A DNA stretch of 64,000 nucleotides from Burkholderia sp. HI2500 (GTDB lineage Bacteria; Pseudomonadota; Gammaproteobacteria; Burkholderiales; Burkholderiaceae), in contig NZ_NKFL01000006.1 in assembly GCF_002223055.1 (NCBI RefSeq), positions 1,364,001 through 1,428,000 on the forward strand, written 5' to 3'. The position numbers and the translations under genes were made by a program. The first letter of the stretch is position 1, and each line of letters starts with the position of its first letter. The notes under the pieces were generated by a model, which was not told the origin of the DNA, did no database searches, and saw nothing but the letters and a program-made list of their open reading frames with translations. Of the stretch, positions 36,976 to 48,087 are shown piece after piece.

Positions 36976-37803
36976 TCACCGCAGCATGAACGACATCGCC
37001 GACAAGCTGTTCAGCGTGCGCACCACATGCTCGACCGAAGGCCCGTCGAAGCGCAGCGTCACCGCATCGACGCGCTCCAGCGACGGCAGCACGCAGAACA
37101 GGTCGGCCTGCGCCGCCGTCTGCACGCGCAGCGTGCACGCGGCCGGCGCGGGCCGATGGGCGCCGGCGCGCACGCCTGCCGACAGTGCGTGCGCAACCGC
37201 TTCGCGCGCCGCCGCTGCGATCCGCGCACATGACGCGGCGGGCGTGAGCGTATCGCCGCTCGACGCGCCGCCGGCCGTCTTGACCGTCTCGAAATGCGCA
37301 TCCGGAAACAGCGGCCGCGTTTCCTCCGCGAACACGTCGTCGCCCGTGGCCAGCGCGACGTGCGCGCCGTATTCGCGCGCCAGCGCGCCGTACAGCCCGG
37401 CTTCGCCGAGTTCGACGCCGTTCAGCCAGACCTGCGTGAACGCAAAGCTGTTGATCGTGTGCGCGAGCACGCCGCGCGTCTGCGATTTCGCGTGATAGCC
37501 GATCATGAACACGAGATCGGGCTGCTGCTCGAGGCCCGTCATCATTCCGAGCGTGCGCGGCTTGCCGAGGACGACACGCGCACGCGCATCGAGCCCGTCG
37601 GGCAGCAGGTTGCGGAAACCGCCGTGCGAATCGTTGACCCACACCGCCTGCGCACCGCCCATGAACGCGCCTTCGATCGCCGCGTTCGCCTCGGCGGTCA
37701 TCCAGCGGCGCGCGCGCTCGTATTCCGGATTGCCGGCGCGCGTCTGCTCGATGGCGAATACGCCGGCGACGCCTTCGATGTCGGTCGAAATCAGGATCTT
37801 CAT
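36976..37803 (-). CDS. dppA: DppA-like D-aminopeptidase (M55)
   Basis: The 275-residue product belongs to the zinc peptidase family M55, whose Bacillus DppA releases D-amino acids from peptides such as D-Ala-D-Ala. Metal ligands appear as Asp8 and Glu10 (STDIEGVAG), His60 (VNDSHGG), His104 (GYHAK) and a Glu near 131-134 (LNGVELGEAG). Its start overlaps the stop of the DmpA-like gene by four bases (ATGA). It is the last gene of the operon that begins with the RpiR regulator. Confidence 0.92.
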   Translation of the reverse strand: MKILISTDIEGVAGVFAIEQTRAGNPEYERARRWMTAEANAAIEGAFMGGAQAVWVNDSHGGFRNLLPDGLDARARVVLGKPRTLGMMTGLEQQPDLVFMIGYHAKSQTRGVLAHTINSFAFTQVWLNGVELGEAGLYGALAREYGAHVALATGDDVFAEETRPLFPDAHFETVKTAGGASSGDTLTPAASCARIAAAAREAVAHALSAGVRAGAHRPAPAACTLRVQTAAQADLFCVLPSLERVDAVTLRFDGPSVEHVVRTLNSLSAMSFMLR

Positions 37804-38882
37804 GACTGGGTAAGACGTCCTTCGTGGCCTTCGTTGAACAGGCGATCGAGATCGGGCACCGCATCGCGCAGCGATTGCCGCACGTGGCCGTCGCGCCCGG
37901 CCACCGTCACGGCCTGCAGCAGCGCGTCGGCGATCGCATGCTCGACGCTTTCGGCCGCGGCCATGAACAGCGGATCGAGCGCCGCATCGGCGACGAGGGC
38001 CGGCAGCGCGAGGGTCGATGCGTCGTGCGCGATCGTGTAGGCGGTGGAGAAGGCGAGCGCGATGTCGCCGCTGCCGTGCCCGTAGACCGAGCCCGTGCGG
38101 GCCAGCCCCGCCCCGGCGCGGCGCGCGAGCCGCGACAGTTGCCGCGCATCGAGCGGCGCGTCGGTCGCCAGCAACAGGATGATCGATCCTTGCTCCGGCG
38201 GCGCCGCATGCGCGGCCCCGGCCGCGCGCCGTTGCGCGACGATGCGCCCGACCGGCACGCCGCCGAGCGTCAGCATCGGCAGCCGGCCGAAATTCGCGAG
38301 CACGAGTGCGCCGACCGTATAGGGCCGCCCGGCCGCGACGGCGACGCGCGATGCCGAACCGATCCCGCCCTTCAGGTCGAAGCTCGACATCCCGCGCCCC
38401 GCGCCCACCGCGCCGCGTGCGACGTCACGCGATGCCGCGCGGCACGCGTCGTCGTAATGCGCGGGCGTGACCGCGAACGCCTGGATATCGTTCAGATAGC
38501 CGTCGTTGCACTCGAACACGAGCGGGTTGACGGTCGACCAGTCGCGGCCGATCTGCGGATTCGCCGCGATCGCCGCGCGAATCTGCGCCTGCGCGAGCGC
38601 GCCGACGCCGAACGTATTGGTCAGCGCGATCGGCGTCTCGAGCGTGCCGAGTTCGTCGACCTGCACAAGCCCGACACTCTTGCCGAAGCCGTTGATCACC
38701 GCCGCCCCAGCCGGCACCTTGCTGCGGTACACGTCGCCCGGATGCGGCTTCACGACGGTCACGCCCGTCTGCACGTTGCCTGCGTCGAGCGTGCAATGGC
38801 CGACCGTCACGCCCGGCACGTCGGCGATCGTGCCGCGCGGCCCGGACGGCAGCGTCGCCGTCCACATCGGTGCATCGCGCAT
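37800..38882 (-). CDS. DmpA-like P1 family aminopeptidase
   Basis: The 360-residue precursor resembles DmpA/BapA (peptidase S58), N-terminal nucleophile enzymes that remove N-terminal D- or beta-amino acids. Self-cleavage is expected between Gly232 and Ser233 (QG then SIILLLATDAPL), making Ser233 the nucleophile. GITNTFGVG-like (ALTNTFGVGALAQAQIRA) and VGAGRGMSSFDLKGGIGSAS are family signatures. The start ATG overlaps the stop of the upstream permease gene as TGATG. A much longer open frame running into the permease gene is a shadow. Confidence 0.92.
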   Translation of the reverse strand: MRDAPMWTATLPSGPRGTIADVPGVTVGHCTLDAGNVQTGVTVVKPHPGDVYRSKVPAGAAVINGFGKSVGLVQVDELGTLETPIALTNTFGVGALAQAQIRAAIAANPQIGRDWSTVNPLVFECNDGYLNDIQAFAVTPAHYDDACRAASRDVARGAVGAGRGMSSFDLKGGIGSASRVAVAAGRPYTVGALVLANFGRLPMLTLGGVPVGRIVAQRRAAGAAHAAPPEQGSIILLLATDAPLDARQLSRLARRAGAGLARTGSVYGHGSGDIALAFSTAYTIAHDASTLALPALVADAALDPLFMAAAESVEHAIADALLQAVTVAGRDGHVRQSLRDAVPDLDRLFNEGHEGRLTQS

Positions 38883-39775
38883 CAGCGGCGCTCCAGCTTC
38901 GGATCGAGCGCGTCGCGCAGCCCGTCGCCGAGCAGGTTGAACGCGAGCACGGTCAGGAAGATCGCCAGGCTCGGGAAGATCGCGATGTGCGGCGCCGTCA
39001 CCATGTCCGCGCGCGCCTCGTTGAGCATCGCGCCCCACTCCGGCGTCGGCGGCTGCGCGCCGAGCCCGAGGAACGACAGGCTCGCGGCCGTGATGATCGA
39101 CGTGCCGATCCGCATCGTGAAGTAGACGACGACCGACGACACGGTGCCCGGCAGGATGTGCCGCATGATGATCGTCCAGTCCGACGCGCCGATGCTGCGC
39201 GCGGCCTCGACGTAGGTCATGTGCTTGAGCATCAGCGTGTTGCCGCGCACGAGCCGCGCGAACGCCGGGATGCTGAAGATCGCGACCGCGCAGATCACGT
39301 TGACCATCCCGTTGCCGAGGATCGCCACCACGCCGATCGCGAGCAGGATGCCCGGGAACGCGAACAGCACGTCGGCCACGCGCATCGTGATGCGGTCCCA
39401 CCAGCCTTCGTAGTAGCCGGCGAGCAGACCGAAGAACGTGCCGATCACCGCGCCGAGCGCGACCGAGAAGAAGCCGGCGGCGAGCGAGATGCGCGTGCCC
39501 GTGATGATCCGGCTGAAGATGTCGCGGCCGAGCGAGTCGACGCCGAACCAGTGCACGGCCGACGGCCCCGCGTTCAACGCGTCGTAGTCGAAATAGTTCT
39601 CCGGATCGAACGGCACGATGTGCGGGCCGACGAACGCCAGCACGACGAGCGCCAGCACGAAGCCGCCCGCGACGAGCGCGACGGTCTGCTTGCGGAACTT
39701 GCGCCAGAATTCGCGCCACGGCGTGCGGATCGCGGCGGGTGCGGCCGGCGCCGCGGTCTGGACTGTCGCGTTCAT
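38882..39775 (-). CDS. gsiD: Peptide ABC transporter permease (GsiD-like)
   Basis: The 297-residue inner-membrane permease has a first hydrophobic helix near 30-50, then five more in the BPD-type domain, with the [21 protein letters not shown] loop that docks the ATPase. In Escherichia coli the order iaaA-gsiABCD encodes a glutathione/peptide importer, and that order is kept here. It lies seven bases after gsiC and overlaps the DmpA-like gene by one base. Confidence 0.93.
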   Translation of the reverse strand: MNATVQTAAPAAPAAIRTPWREFWRKFRKQTVALVAGGFVLALVVLAFVGPHIVPFDPENYFDYDALNAGPSAVHWFGVDSLGRDIFSRIITGTRISLAAGFFSVALGAVIGTFFGLLAGYYEGWWDRITMRVADVLFAFPGILLAIGVVAILGNGMVNVICAVAIFSIPAFARLVRGNTLMLKHMTYVEAARSIGASDWTIIMRHILPGTVSSVVVYFTMRIGTSIITAASLSFLGLGAQPPTPEWGAMLNEARADMVTAPHIAIFPSLAIFLTVLAFNLLGDGLRDALDPKLERR

Positions 39776-39782
39776 GTGCGCC

Positions 39783-40703
39783 TCACTTGAACCGGATGGT
39801 CGGGTTGATGACCGCGTACAGCACGTCGACGGTCAGGTTGATCAGGATGAACTCGAGCGAAAACAGCAACACGATCGCCTGGATCACCGGGTAGTCGCGC
39901 ATCGTTACCGCGTCGACGAGCAGGCGGCCGAGCCCCGGCCAGTTGAACACGACCTCGACGACGATCGAGCCGCCGAGCAGGAAGCCGAACTGCAGCCCCA
40001 TCATCGTGACGACCGGGATCATCGCGTTGCGCAGGCAGTGCTTGAGCACCACCATCGGCTCGTGCACGCCTTTCGCACGCGCGGTGCGCACGAAATCCTC
40101 GTTCAGCACCTCGACGAACGACGCGCGCGTGAAGCGCGCCATCACGGCCGCGACCGCGGCGCCGAGCGTCAGCGACGGCAGCACGTAGCTCTTCCACGAA
40201 CCGTCCGGCACGACCGGCAGCCAGCCGAGCTTCACCGAGAAGACTTCCATCAGCAGCATGCCGAGCGCGAACGCGGGAAACGAGATGCCCGACACCGCGA
40301 GCGTCATGCCGAGGCGATCCGGCCAGCGGTTGCGCCACACTGCCGACGCAATGCCGATCGCCATCCCGAAGGCCGTCGCCCACACCATGCTGACGAGCGT
40401 CAGCATCAGCGTCGGCATGAAGCGCTCGCCGATCTCGGTCGAGACCGGCCGCTTGCTGCGCGTCGACATGCCGAAGTCGCCGTGCGCGATCTTCGTGAAG
40501 AAGTTCACGAACTGCGCGGGCAGCGGGCGGTCGAGCCCGAGATCGGCACGCACGAGCGCGATCGTCGCGTCGTCGGCTTCGGGGCCGGCCGCGAGCCGCG
40601 CCGGATCGCCCGGCAGCAGGTGGACGAACAGGAACACCAGCACCGCGACGATCGCGAGCGTGGGCAGCAAGCCGAACAGGCGTTTGACGAGAAAATTCAG
40701 CAT
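39783..40703 (-). CDS. gsiC: Peptide ABC transporter permease (GsiC-like)
   Basis: The 306-residue permease starts [20 protein letters not shown], the standard first helix of DppB/GsiC permeases, and carries the [20 protein letters not shown] coupling loop. It pairs with the GsiD-like protein to form the membrane channel. The gap to gsiB is 79 bases. Confidence 0.94.
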   Translation of the reverse strand: MLNFLVKRLFGLLPTLAIVAVLVFLFVHLLPGDPARLAAGPEADDATIALVRADLGLDRPLPAQFVNFFTKIAHGDFGMSTRSKRPVSTEIGERFMPTLMLTLVSMVWATAFGMAIGIASAVWRNRWPDRLGMTLAVSGISFPAFALGMLLMEVFSVKLGWLPVVPDGSWKSYVLPSLTLGAAVAAVMARFTRASFVEVLNEDFVRTARAKGVHEPMVVLKHCLRNAMIPVVTMMGLQFGFLLGGSIVVEVVFNWPGLGRLLVDAVTMRDYPVIQAIVLLFSLEFILINLTVDVLYAVINPTIRFK

Positions 40704-40782
40704 GGGGCACCGATCGAATCAGCGTGCCGGCGGCTCGCGCCGCCGGCACCGCATGGCGGACGAACCGCCGTCATCACCACTG

Positions 40783-42345
40783 TCATTTCAGCGAGATTTC
40801 GTCGAAGTTGAACGAACCGTCCGGCATCACGTACGCACCCTGCAGCCGCTTGCTGCGCGCATACACGATCTTCTCCTGCACGAGGAAGATCCACGGTGCG
40901 TCGGTCCAGATCTGCTTCTGCGCATCGGCGTAGAGGTCGGTCTTCTTCGCGCGATCGACCGTCTCGAGCGCCTTCGTCAGATCACCGTCGACCGTGTCGT
41001 TCTTGTAGTACGCGGTGTTGACGAGCTTCGGCGGCGCCGACGCACCGGCGAGCAGCGGCGTGATCGCCCAGTTCGCCTCACCCGTCGACGACGACCAGCC
41101 GATGTAGTACATCCGCACCGGCGCCTTCGCCGGATCGGGCGCGCTCTCGACCTTCGCGACCCGCTCGCCGGCCTCCAGCGCCTGCACCTGCACCTTCACG
41201 CCGACCTGCGCGAGCTGCTGCTGCACGAACTGAATCGCCTTCTGCGACGTCGAGTTGTTATACGCGGACCACAGCGTCGTCTCGAAGCCGTTCGGATAGC
41301 CTGCCTCCTTCAGCAGCGCGCGCGCCTTCGCCGGGTCGTACGGCCACGGGCCCAGCTTCGTCGCATAGTCGACGCCCTGCGGCACCACGCCGGTGGACGG
41401 CGTCGCGAAGCCGGAGAACGCGACCTTCGCGAGCGCTTCCTTGTTCACCGCGTAGTTCAGCGCCTGGCGCACCTTCGGGTTGTCGAACGGTTTCTGCAGC
41501 ATGTTCAGCGACACGTAGCGCTGCACGATCGACGGCCGCTCCACGATGTCGACCTTCGGGTTGCCCTTCAGGTCGACCGCCTGCTCGAACGGGATGCGGA
41601 ACGCGAAATCGGCTTCGCCCGTCTTGATCAGCGCGGCACGCGTGTTGTTGTCGACCACCGGCTTCCAGTCGATCGCGTCGATCTTCGGATAGCCCTTCTT
41701 CCAGTAGCCGGCGAACTTCTTCACCTTCAGGTCGTCGGTCTGCTTCCATTCGACGAATTCGAACGGGCCGGTGCCGACCGGATGCAGCGCGATGTCGCGG
41801 CCCCACTTCTTCAGCGCGGCCGGCGAGATCATCACGGCCGACGGGTGCGCGAGCGTGTTGATCAGCGCCGAGAACGGCTCGCGCAGCGTGATCTTCACCG
41901 TGTACGGATCGACCACTTCGGTCTTCTCGATCACGCGGAACATGTTGTAGCGCTTCAGGTGGTTCGCCGGATCGGTCACGCGGTCGAAGTTCGCCTTCAC
42001 GGCCGCCGCGTTGAAATCGGTGCCGTCGTGGAACTTGACGCCCTGGCGCAGCTTGATCGTGTACGTCTTCGCATCGGGGCTCGCGTCGTAGCTCGTCGCC
42101 AGCACGTTGACGAGCTTCATGTCCTTGTCGAAGCCGAACAGCCCCTGGTAGAACGACTTGACGACGGCCTGCGACACCGTGTCGTTCGCGTCGTACGGGT
42201 CCATCGTCGTGAACGTCGAATCCACCGCCATCACCGCGGTCTGCTGCGCGAACGCGGGCACCGCGGCCGACAGCGCGAACGCGCCGGCAAGCGCGACGAA
42301 ACACGCGCGCGGACGAAACATCGGGAACGGATGCTGCTTGGTCAT
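40783..42345 (-). CDS. gsiB: Peptide-binding protein (GsiB-like)
   Basis: The 520-residue periplasmic solute-binding protein (family 5) has a signal peptide (about 1-33, [20 protein letters not shown]) and the typical [20 protein letters not shown] and [20 protein letters not shown] segments. It captures small peptides such as glutathione and delivers them to GsiCD. The gap to gsiA is 95 bases. Confidence 0.94.
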   Translation of the reverse strand: MTKQHPFPMFRPRACFVALAGAFALSAAVPAFAQQTAVMAVDSTFTTMDPYDANDTVSQAVVKSFYQGLFGFDKDMKLVNVLATSYDASPDAKTYTIKLRQGVKFHDGTDFNAAAVKANFDRVTDPANHLKRYNMFRVIEKTEVVDPYTVKITLREPFSALINTLAHPSAVMISPAALKKWGRDIALHPVGTGPFEFVEWKQTDDLKVKKFAGYWKKGYPKIDAIDWKPVVDNNTRAALIKTGEADFAFRIPFEQAVDLKGNPKVDIVERPSIVQRYVSLNMLQKPFDNPKVRQALNYAVNKEALAKVAFSGFATPSTGVVPQGVDYATKLGPWPYDPAKARALLKEAGYPNGFETTLWSAYNNSTSQKAIQFVQQQLAQVGVKVQVQALEAGERVAKVESAPDPAKAPVRMYYIGWSSSTGEANWAITPLLAGASAPPKLVNTAYYKNDTVDGDLTKALETVDRAKKTDLYADAQKQIWTDAPWIFLVQEKIVYARSKRLQGAYVMPDGSFNFDEISLK

Positions 42346-42440
42346 GTTGCTGGGCTCCTATCGGTGAATCGGTGACGCCTCACGGGCGTTTCGGTTTCGA
42401 CTTCCTGCACGCTCGCGCATCGCCGTGGCGACGCATTGCT

Positions 42441-44348
42441 TCAGTACGCGCCGCCGACGCGATGCGTCGCGACGTAATGATCGGGGCCGACCGCGACGAG
42501 CGGCGCGACGGCGGGCTCGTCGCCGACCGCGCGGATCGGGCTCGGGATTTCGTCGGCCGCCAGCTGGCGCGGCGCATGCCTGCGTGCCGGATCGGCCACC
42601 GGCACCGCGCTCATCAGCTTCTTCGTGTACGGGTGCTGCGGCGCCTCGAACACCGCGCGGCGCGGGCCGATCTCGACGATCTGGCCGAGGTACATCACCG
42701 CGACGCGATGGCTGATGCGCTCGACCACCGCCATGTCGTGCGAGATGAACAGATACGCGACGCCGAGCTCGCGCTGCAGGTCGAGCATCAGGTTGACGAT
42801 CTGTGCCTGCACCGACACGTCGAGCGCCGACACCGATTCGTCGGCGATCACGACTTTCGGGTTCAGCGCAAGCGCACGCGCGATCGCGATCCGCTGGCGC
42901 TGGCCGCCCGAGAATTCGTGCGGATAGCGGCGCGCGGCCTCGGGCGGCAGGCCGACCTTGTCGAGCAGCCAGTCGACGCGCGCCTGCGCTTCGCGGCCGC
43001 TCGCGACGCCGTGCACGAGCAGCGGCTCCATGATCGAAAAGCCGACGGTCAGGCGCGGGTTCAGCGACGCGAACGGATCCTGGAAGATGAACTGGATGTT
43101 CCGGCGCAGCGCCTGCAGGTCCGGGCCTTTCAGCGCACTGATGTCGCGGCCGTCGAACTCGATCGAGCCGCTCTGCGATTCGACGAGGCGCAGCAGCGAG
43201 CGGCCGGTGGTCGACTTGCCGCAGCCCGATTCGCCGACCAGCGCGAGCGTCTCCCCCGCGCGCAGCTCGAAGCTCACCCGTTCCACCGCATGCACGTATT
43301 GCGACACGCGGCCGAACACACCGCTCTTCACCGGGAAGCGCGTCACGAGATCGCGCACGCGCAGGATCGGCGACGCGGACTGATCGACGGGCGGCTGCGC
43401 AGCGTCGTTCGCCGCGGGGGCGGGCGACGCAGCCGGCGCCGCCGTGCTCGCGCCCTCCACCTTCAGCAGCGGGAATTTCTCGGGCGCATCGGTGCCCTGC
43501 ATCGAGCCGAGTTTCGGCACGGCCGCGAGCAACGCGCGCGTGTAGCGATGCTCCGGCGCCGCGAAGATGCGATCCGACTCGCCCTCCTCGACCTTCTCGC
43601 CGCGATACATCACGAGCACGCGGTCGGCCACTTCGGCCACCACGCCCATGTCGTGCGTGATGAAGATCACGCCCATGTTCATCTCGTCCTGCAGCCCGCG
43701 CACCAGTTGCAGGATCTGAGCCTGGATCGTCACGTCGAGCGCGGTCGTCGGCTCGTCGGCGATCAGCAGCGACGGCCGGCACGACAGCGCCATCGCGATC
43801 ATCACGCGCTGCCGCATCCCGCCCGACAACTGGTGCGGATAGCGCGCGAACACGCGGCGCGCCTCCGGAATGCGCACGAGTTCGAGCAGCCGCAGCGTTT
43901 CCGCGCGTGCTTCCGACAGGCTTTTCGACTGGTGCAGCGCGATCGCCTCGCTGATCTGGTCGCCGACCGTGAACACCGGGTTCAGCGACGTCATCGGCTC
44001 CTGGAAGATCATCGCGATGTCCGCGCCGCGAATGCCGCGCATCGTCGCGCCGCTGGCCTGCGCGAGATCGACAATCGCACCGCCGCGCCGGCGGAACGCG
44101 ATCCGGCCGTTCGTGATCGCGCCGCCGCCGTGCTCGACGAGCCGCATCAGCGCGAGCGACGTGACCGACTTGCCCGAGCCCGATTCGCCGACGATCGCGA
44201 GCGTCTCGCCGCGGTCGACGTGAAACGACACGTTGCGTACCGCGTCGAACGTCGCGCCTTCGCGGCGGAACGTGACCGACAGGTCGTCGACGGCCACCAC
44301 GCGCTGCTCGGGCAGCACCAGGCCGGACGGGTTACGGCTCGAAGTCAT
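42441..44348 (-). CDS. gsiA: Double-domain ABC ATPase (GsiA-like)
   Basis: The 635-residue protein carries two ABC ATPase domains. Domain 1 has Walker A GESGSGKS, signature LSGGM and Walker B LLIADEP; domain 2 has [14 protein letters not shown] and VVIADES. An Ala/Pro-rich linker joins them near residues 305-335. ATG at 44348 follows AGGAGGAG; the open frame extends upstream into the iaaA gene. It powers the GsiBCD importer. Confidence 0.95.
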   Translation of the reverse strand: MTSSRNPSGLVLPEQRVVAVDDLSVTFRREGATFDAVRNVSFHVDRGETLAIVGESGSGKSVTSLALMRLVEHGGGAITNGRIAFRRRGGAIVDLAQASGATMRGIRGADIAMIFQEPMTSLNPVFTVGDQISEAIALHQSKSLSEARAETLRLLELVRIPEARRVFARYPHQLSGGMRQRVMIAMALSCRPSLLIADEPTTALDVTIQAQILQLVRGLQDEMNMGVIFITHDMGVVAEVADRVLVMYRGEKVEEGESDRIFAAPEHRYTRALLAAVPKLGSMQGTDAPEKFPLLKVEGASTAAPAASPAPAANDAAQPPVDQSASPILRVRDLVTRFPVKSGVFGRVSQYVHAVERVSFELRAGETLALVGESGCGKSTTGRSLLRLVESQSGSIEFDGRDISALKGPDLQALRRNIQFIFQDPFASLNPRLTVGFSIMEPLLVHGVASGREAQARVDWLLDKVGLPPEAARRYPHEFSGGQRQRIAIARALALNPKVVIADESVSALDVSVQAQIVNLMLDLQRELGVAYLFISHDMAVVERISHRVAVMYLGQIVEIGPRRAVFEAPQHPYTKKLMSAVPVADPARRHAPRQLAADEIPSPIRAVGDEPAVAPLVAVGPDHYVATHRVGGAY

Positions 44349-44377
44349 CGTGGGTCTCCTCCTCGTGCGGGCCGGGA

Positions 44378-45379
44378 TCAGGCCGTGTCGTCGTCGCGAT
44401 AGATGCCGACCACCGGCGCTTCGCCGACGCGCGCATAGCCGCGGTACATCCCTTCGGTGTTGAACGGCATCGCGACGTTGCCCTGCGCATCGACCGCGAT
44501 GATCCCGCCGCGGCCTGCGAGGCGCGGCAGCTTGTTCATCACGACGTCGTGCGCGGCATCGGCGAGCGATGCGCCGCGATACGCGATCTGCGCGGCCACG
44601 TCGTGTGCGGTCGCGAGCCGGATGAACATCTCGCCGGTGCCCGTCGACGACACCGCGCAGGTTGCGTCGTCCGCATAGCAGCCCGCGCCGATGATCGGCG
44701 AATCGCCGACACGCCCCGGCTGCTTGTTCGTGATGCCGCCCGTCGACGTCGCCGCCGCGATGTGGCCGTGCTGGTCGCATGCGACCGCGCCGACCGTGCC
44801 GTGCTTGCGGTCCGGGTCGAGCGGTTCGGCCGGCTGCTGCAGTTGCTGTGATGCGCCGAACGTGAACGTCGCCGCGTCGTGGTCGAGCATGGCGCCCGCC
44901 GCTGCGCGCGCCTTGACCCACTGCGCGTGACGCGCCTCGGTGTGGAAGTAATCCGGTTCCGCGAGTTCGAGCCCCTGCGCGGCCGCGAACGCATCGGCGC
45001 CCTCACCGGCGAACAGCACGTGCTCGCTCGCTTCCATCACGCGCCGCGCGGCCAGCACCGGATTGCGCACGCGCGTCGCGCAGCAGATCGCGCCGGCACC
45101 GAGCGTCGCGCCATCCATCACCGCCGCGTCGAGTTCGTGCTTGCCCTCCGCCGTATAGACGGCGCCGCGTCCTGCGTTGAACAGCGGACAATCCTCGAGC
45201 ATCCGCACCGCGACGGTGACGGCGTCGAGCGCGCTGCCGCCGTCGGCCAGCACCTGCTGCGCGGCCGTCAGGATGGCGGTCAGTTCGGCACGGTACTGAC
45301 GTTCGGTGTCGGAATCCATCGCCTCGCGCAGGATCGTGCCTGCGCCGCCGTGAATCGCAACGATCGCGGGTGAAGTCAT
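44378..45379 (-). CDS. iaaA: Isoaspartyl peptidase / beta-aspartyl peptidase
   Basis: The 333-residue precursor is an Ntn-hydrolase of the IaaA/plant-type asparaginase family that cuts beta-aspartyl dipeptides. Autocleavage is expected before Thr195 (DRKHG then TVGAVACD), the new nucleophile. Substrate segments [13 protein letters not shown] and [10 protein letters not shown] are present. The start overlaps the RpiR stop (ATGA). Order iaaA-gsiABCD matches Escherichia coli. Confidence 0.94.
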   Translation of the reverse strand: MTSPAIVAIHGGAGTILREAMDSDTERQYRAELTAILTAAQQVLADGGSALDAVTVAVRMLEDCPLFNAGRGAVYTAEGKHELDAAVMDGATLGAGAICCATRVRNPVLAARRVMEASEHVLFAGEGADAFAAAQGLELAEPDYFHTEARHAQWVKARAAAGAMLDHDAATFTFGASQQLQQPAEPLDPDRKHGTVGAVACDQHGHIAAATSTGGITNKQPGRVGDSPIIGAGCYADDATCAVSSTGTGEMFIRLATAHDVAAQIAYRGASLADAAHDVVMNKLPRLAGRGGIIAVDAQGNVAMPFNTEGMYRGYARVGEAPVVGIYRDDDTA

Positions 45380-46320
45380 GTTTTTTTCGGACGGTGAGTA
45401 GAAGGGTTGGCGGCCGGCAGCGTCGCTTGCGGCTGGACGAGCCACGGCAGCAGGAATTCGGTCATCTCGGCCGCGGATTTCGCGGATCGGTGCGTGCGCA
45501 GCGCGACCGCGTCGATCAGCGCCTCGATCATCGCGAGCACGGCCGCTTCCGACGTCGCCGCGAAGCGCCGCTCGGCCTTGACGTACAGGTTCAGCGACGC
45601 AATCGGCGCAAGCGGCGATTGCGGGCCGTCGGAGATGCCCAGCACGCGCGCACCGCGCGCCGCCGCGCGACGGGCCAGTTCGATGGTGTCCTTCACGTAG
45701 CGCGGAAACGCGAGCGCGATCACGAGATCGCGCGAGTCGGCCGTGTACAGCCGCCGCGCCGCGTGCGACGGGCCGCCGAGCAATGCGAGCGACTGCACGT
45801 TGTCATGGCAGACGGACAGCCCGTGCTCCATCAGCCCGGTGAGAAACGCGCTCGACCCCGCGCCGAGAATCAGCACGCGCCGCGCGCCGACGATCGCCTC
45901 GACCGCGGCCTCGACATCGGCTGCGTCCAGTTGCGCACGCGTGTTCTCGATGTTCGCGACGGCCTGGTCGAATACCGCGTCGATCCACGCGGCGCCGCGT
46001 ACGCCGGGCTCCTGCTCCTGCGCGGAACGCAGCCGCTCGACCGGCCCGAGCGTCGCCTCGAAGCCACGCACGAGCGCCGCGCGCATCGCCGGATAGCCGT
46101 CGAAACCGAGCGCCTTCGCGAAGCGGTTCGCGGTCGCGATCGACGCGTTCACGGCCTGCGCGAGTTCGTCGATGCGCATCGTCGCCGCGCGGAACGGATT
46201 CGCGAGCACGAACTCGCCCATGCGGCGGTGGATCGGCGTCATCAACGGCATCGCCGACGCGATCCGCTCGGCGATCGCGGGTTCGTCGTGACTGGCGTCG
46301 GGCGGAACGAGAGGCGTCAT
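45376..46320 (-). CDS. MurR/RpiR-family regulator
   Basis: The 314-residue product has an N-terminal RpiR HTH (RIDELAQAVNASIATANRFAKALGF) and a C-terminal SIS sugar-isomerase domain (VLILGAGSSAFLTGLMEHGL and LVIALAFPRYVKDTIELARR). It heads the peptide-utilisation operon and probably controls it; the ligand may be an amino sugar, phosphosugar or peptide. ATG at 46320 is used. Confidence 0.9.
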   Translation of the reverse strand: MTPLVPPDASHDEPAIAERIASAMPLMTPIHRRMGEFVLANPFRAATMRIDELAQAVNASIATANRFAKALGFDGYPAMRAALVRGFEATLGPVERLRSAQEQEPGVRGAAWIDAVFDQAVANIENTRAQLDAADVEAAVEAIVGARRVLILGAGSSAFLTGLMEHGLSVCHDNVQSLALLGGPSHAARRLYTADSRDLVIALAFPRYVKDTIELARRAAARGARVLGISDGPQSPLAPIASLNLYVKAERRFAATSEAAVLAMIEALIDAVALRTHRSAKSAAEMTEFLLPWLVQPQATLPAANPSTHRPKKT

Positions 46321-46788
46321 GCGAAGGGTTGTTGCAAGGATGATGAAAATGAATTTACACAACTCCCGCCTCGAAAAGAAATAAATTTTCATCAGGATTC
46401 GTCACGCCGCGCCCCGCGCCTTTCGATCACCCGATGCGCGCACTGCCCCGCCGCACGGGCCTTCGCGCGTGATCGCCGTGCGTTGCCAAGCACGCTGTGT
46501 GGCCGTGCTCCTCGGGAAAACCCCGAGCAAGTTCGTTCGAATGCATTTTCACGTTGACCGGATTCGAATTCGAACATAGGATGCTCGAAAATGATCAGTC
46601 GTCAGATAACGTCGCAGCTCGACGACGACAAAATGTTCGTTCGAATACCGTATTTTCGATATAAGCCGGCATAACCCGCTCCAATCAAGATCGGACATCG
46701 TACGAATAAAACGAATAAGCCATCCCGGGCGGATGGCCCTTACGGATCGGCGGGCGCTGGGCGCCCGCCCCTCTGACAGGAGACAGCA
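46321..46788. other. Divergent control region with repeated GTTCGTTCGAAT
   Basis: About 470 bases. GTTCGTTCGAAT occurs at 46531-46542 and 46635-46646. The palindrome TTCGAATTCGAA lies at 46563-46574, and ACGAATAAAACGAATAAG near 46700. These look like regulator half-sites; no cognate regulator is adjacent except the RpiR protein. A 9-bp hairpin (46749-46769, loop TGG) lies just before the MFS ribosome site. Confidence 0.5.
46749..46769 (+). promoter_or_regulatory. Leader hairpin before the MFS gene
   Basis: GGCGGGCGC and GCGCCCGCC arms with a TGG loop, in the 5' leader. The stem ends about 20 bases before the GTG start and 10 bases before its AGGAG, so it may affect translation or mRNA stability. 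Confidence 0.45.
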
Positions 46789-48060
46789 GTGAAGACAGTC
46801 AAGGCATTGCGCTGGTGGATCATCGTGCTCGTATGTCTCGGCACGATCCTCAACTACCTCGCACGGAACTCCCTCGCGGTGCTCGCCCCCGAGCTGAAGC
46901 AGGTCTTTTCGATCTCGACGCAGCAGTATTCGTACATCGTCGGCGCGTTCCAGATCGGTTACACGATCATGCAGCCCGTGTGCGGCTTCGTCGTCGACCT
47001 GATCGGGCTACGGCTCGGGTTCGCGCTGTTCGCGATGCTGTGGTCGATCGTCGGCGTCGCGCACGGCTTCGCGTCGGGCTGGCTGTCGCTCGGCATCCTG
47101 CGCGGCTTTCTCGGCCTGTTCGAAGCCGCCGCGATTCCGTCCGGGATGAAGGCGGTCGCCGAATGGTTTCCCGATCGCGAGAAATCCGTCGCGGTCGGCT
47201 ATTTCAACGCGGGTACGTCGCTCGGCGCCGCGATCGCGCCGCCGCTCGTCGTGTTCCTGTCGATGCGGTTCGGCTGGCAGGCCGCGTTCATGGCCACCGG
47301 CGCGCTCGGCTTCGTGTGGGCCGCGCTCTGGTATGCGCAGTACCGGTCGCCGGCCGACCATCCGCGCATCACGCAGCAGGAGCGCGCGCTGATCCGCGAC
47401 GGCCAGGCGACGATGCCGCCCGTGTCGAAGCGCCGCATTCGCGACGTCGTCACCGCGCGGCGCTTCTGGGCCATCGCGCTGCCGCGCTTCTTCGCCGAGC
47501 CCGCGTGGCAGACCTTCAGCTTCTGGATTCCGCTCTATCTCGCGACCGAGCGCCACATGGAACTCAAGCAGATCGCGATCTTCGCGTGGATGCCCTTTCT
47601 CGCGGCCGACCTCGGCGGCATCGCGGGCGGCTACCTGTCGCCGTATCTCGCGAAACGGTTCAAGCTGCCGCTCGTGTGGTCGCGCGTTGCCGGCGTCGCG
47701 CTCGGCGCGGTGCTGATGCTCGGTCCCGCGATGATCGGGCTCGTCGCGTCGCCGTACATGGCCATCGCGCTGTTCTGCGTCGGCGGCTTCGCGCACCAGA
47801 TGATCTCCGCGCTCGTCAACACGCTGTCGGCCGACGTGTTCGATCCCGAGGAAGTCGGTACCGCGAGCGGCTTCGCCGGAATGGCCGCGTGGATCGGCGG
47901 GCTCGGCTTCTCGCTGCTGGTCGGCGCGCTCGCCGACAAGATCGGCTACGCGCCGCTGTTCGCGTGCCTCGGCCTGTTCGACATCATCGGCGTCACGCTG
48001 CTCGCGATGCTGATCCGCGGGCAGTCGAAGCAGGAACGCCTGCTCGCCCGGCACGCCTGA
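46789..48060 (+). CDS. MFS transporter (ACS/ExuT-like)
   Basis: The 423-residue product is a major facilitator with 12 helices, resembling anion:cation symporters such as ExuT (WWIIVLVCLGTILNYLARNSLAVLAP and the EAAAIPSGMKAVAEWFP loop). The start is GTG with AGGAG upstream. A hairpin lies in the leader. The next two genes, a GH31 glycosidase and a porin, are co-oriented, which points to sugar or sugar-acid uptake. The substrate is unknown. Confidence 0.88.
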   Translation: MKTVKALRWWIIVLVCLGTILNYLARNSLAVLAPELKQVFSISTQQYSYIVGAFQIGYTIMQPVCGFVVDLIGLRLGFALFAMLWSIVGVAHGFASGWLSLGILRGFLGLFEAAAIPSGMKAVAEWFPDREKSVAVGYFNAGTSLGAAIAPPLVVFLSMRFGWQAAFMATGALGFVWAALWYAQYRSPADHPRITQQERALIRDGQATMPPVSKRRIRDVVTARRFWAIALPRFFAEPAWQTFSFWIPLYLATERHMELKQIAIFAWMPFLAADLGGIAGGYLSPYLAKRFKLPLVWSRVAGVALGAVLMLGPAMIGLVASPYMAIALFCVGGFAHQMISALVNTLSADVFDPEEVGTASGFAGMAAWIGGLGFSLLVGALADKIGYAPLFACLGLFDIIGVTLLAMLIRGQSKQERLLARHA

Positions 48061-48087
48061 CCTTCGCCCTTACCAGGAATCGCATTC

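Noticed and set aside
37800..39719. A 639-codon frame suggesting a fused permease and peptidase.
   Set aside because: The N-terminal half is an Arg-rich shadow of gsiD; the true DmpA-like start overlaps the gsiD stop.
46392..46577. Short minus-strand frame of 61 codons between the RpiR and MFS genes.
   Set aside because: No ribosome site or recognisable features, and it covers repeated half-sites.
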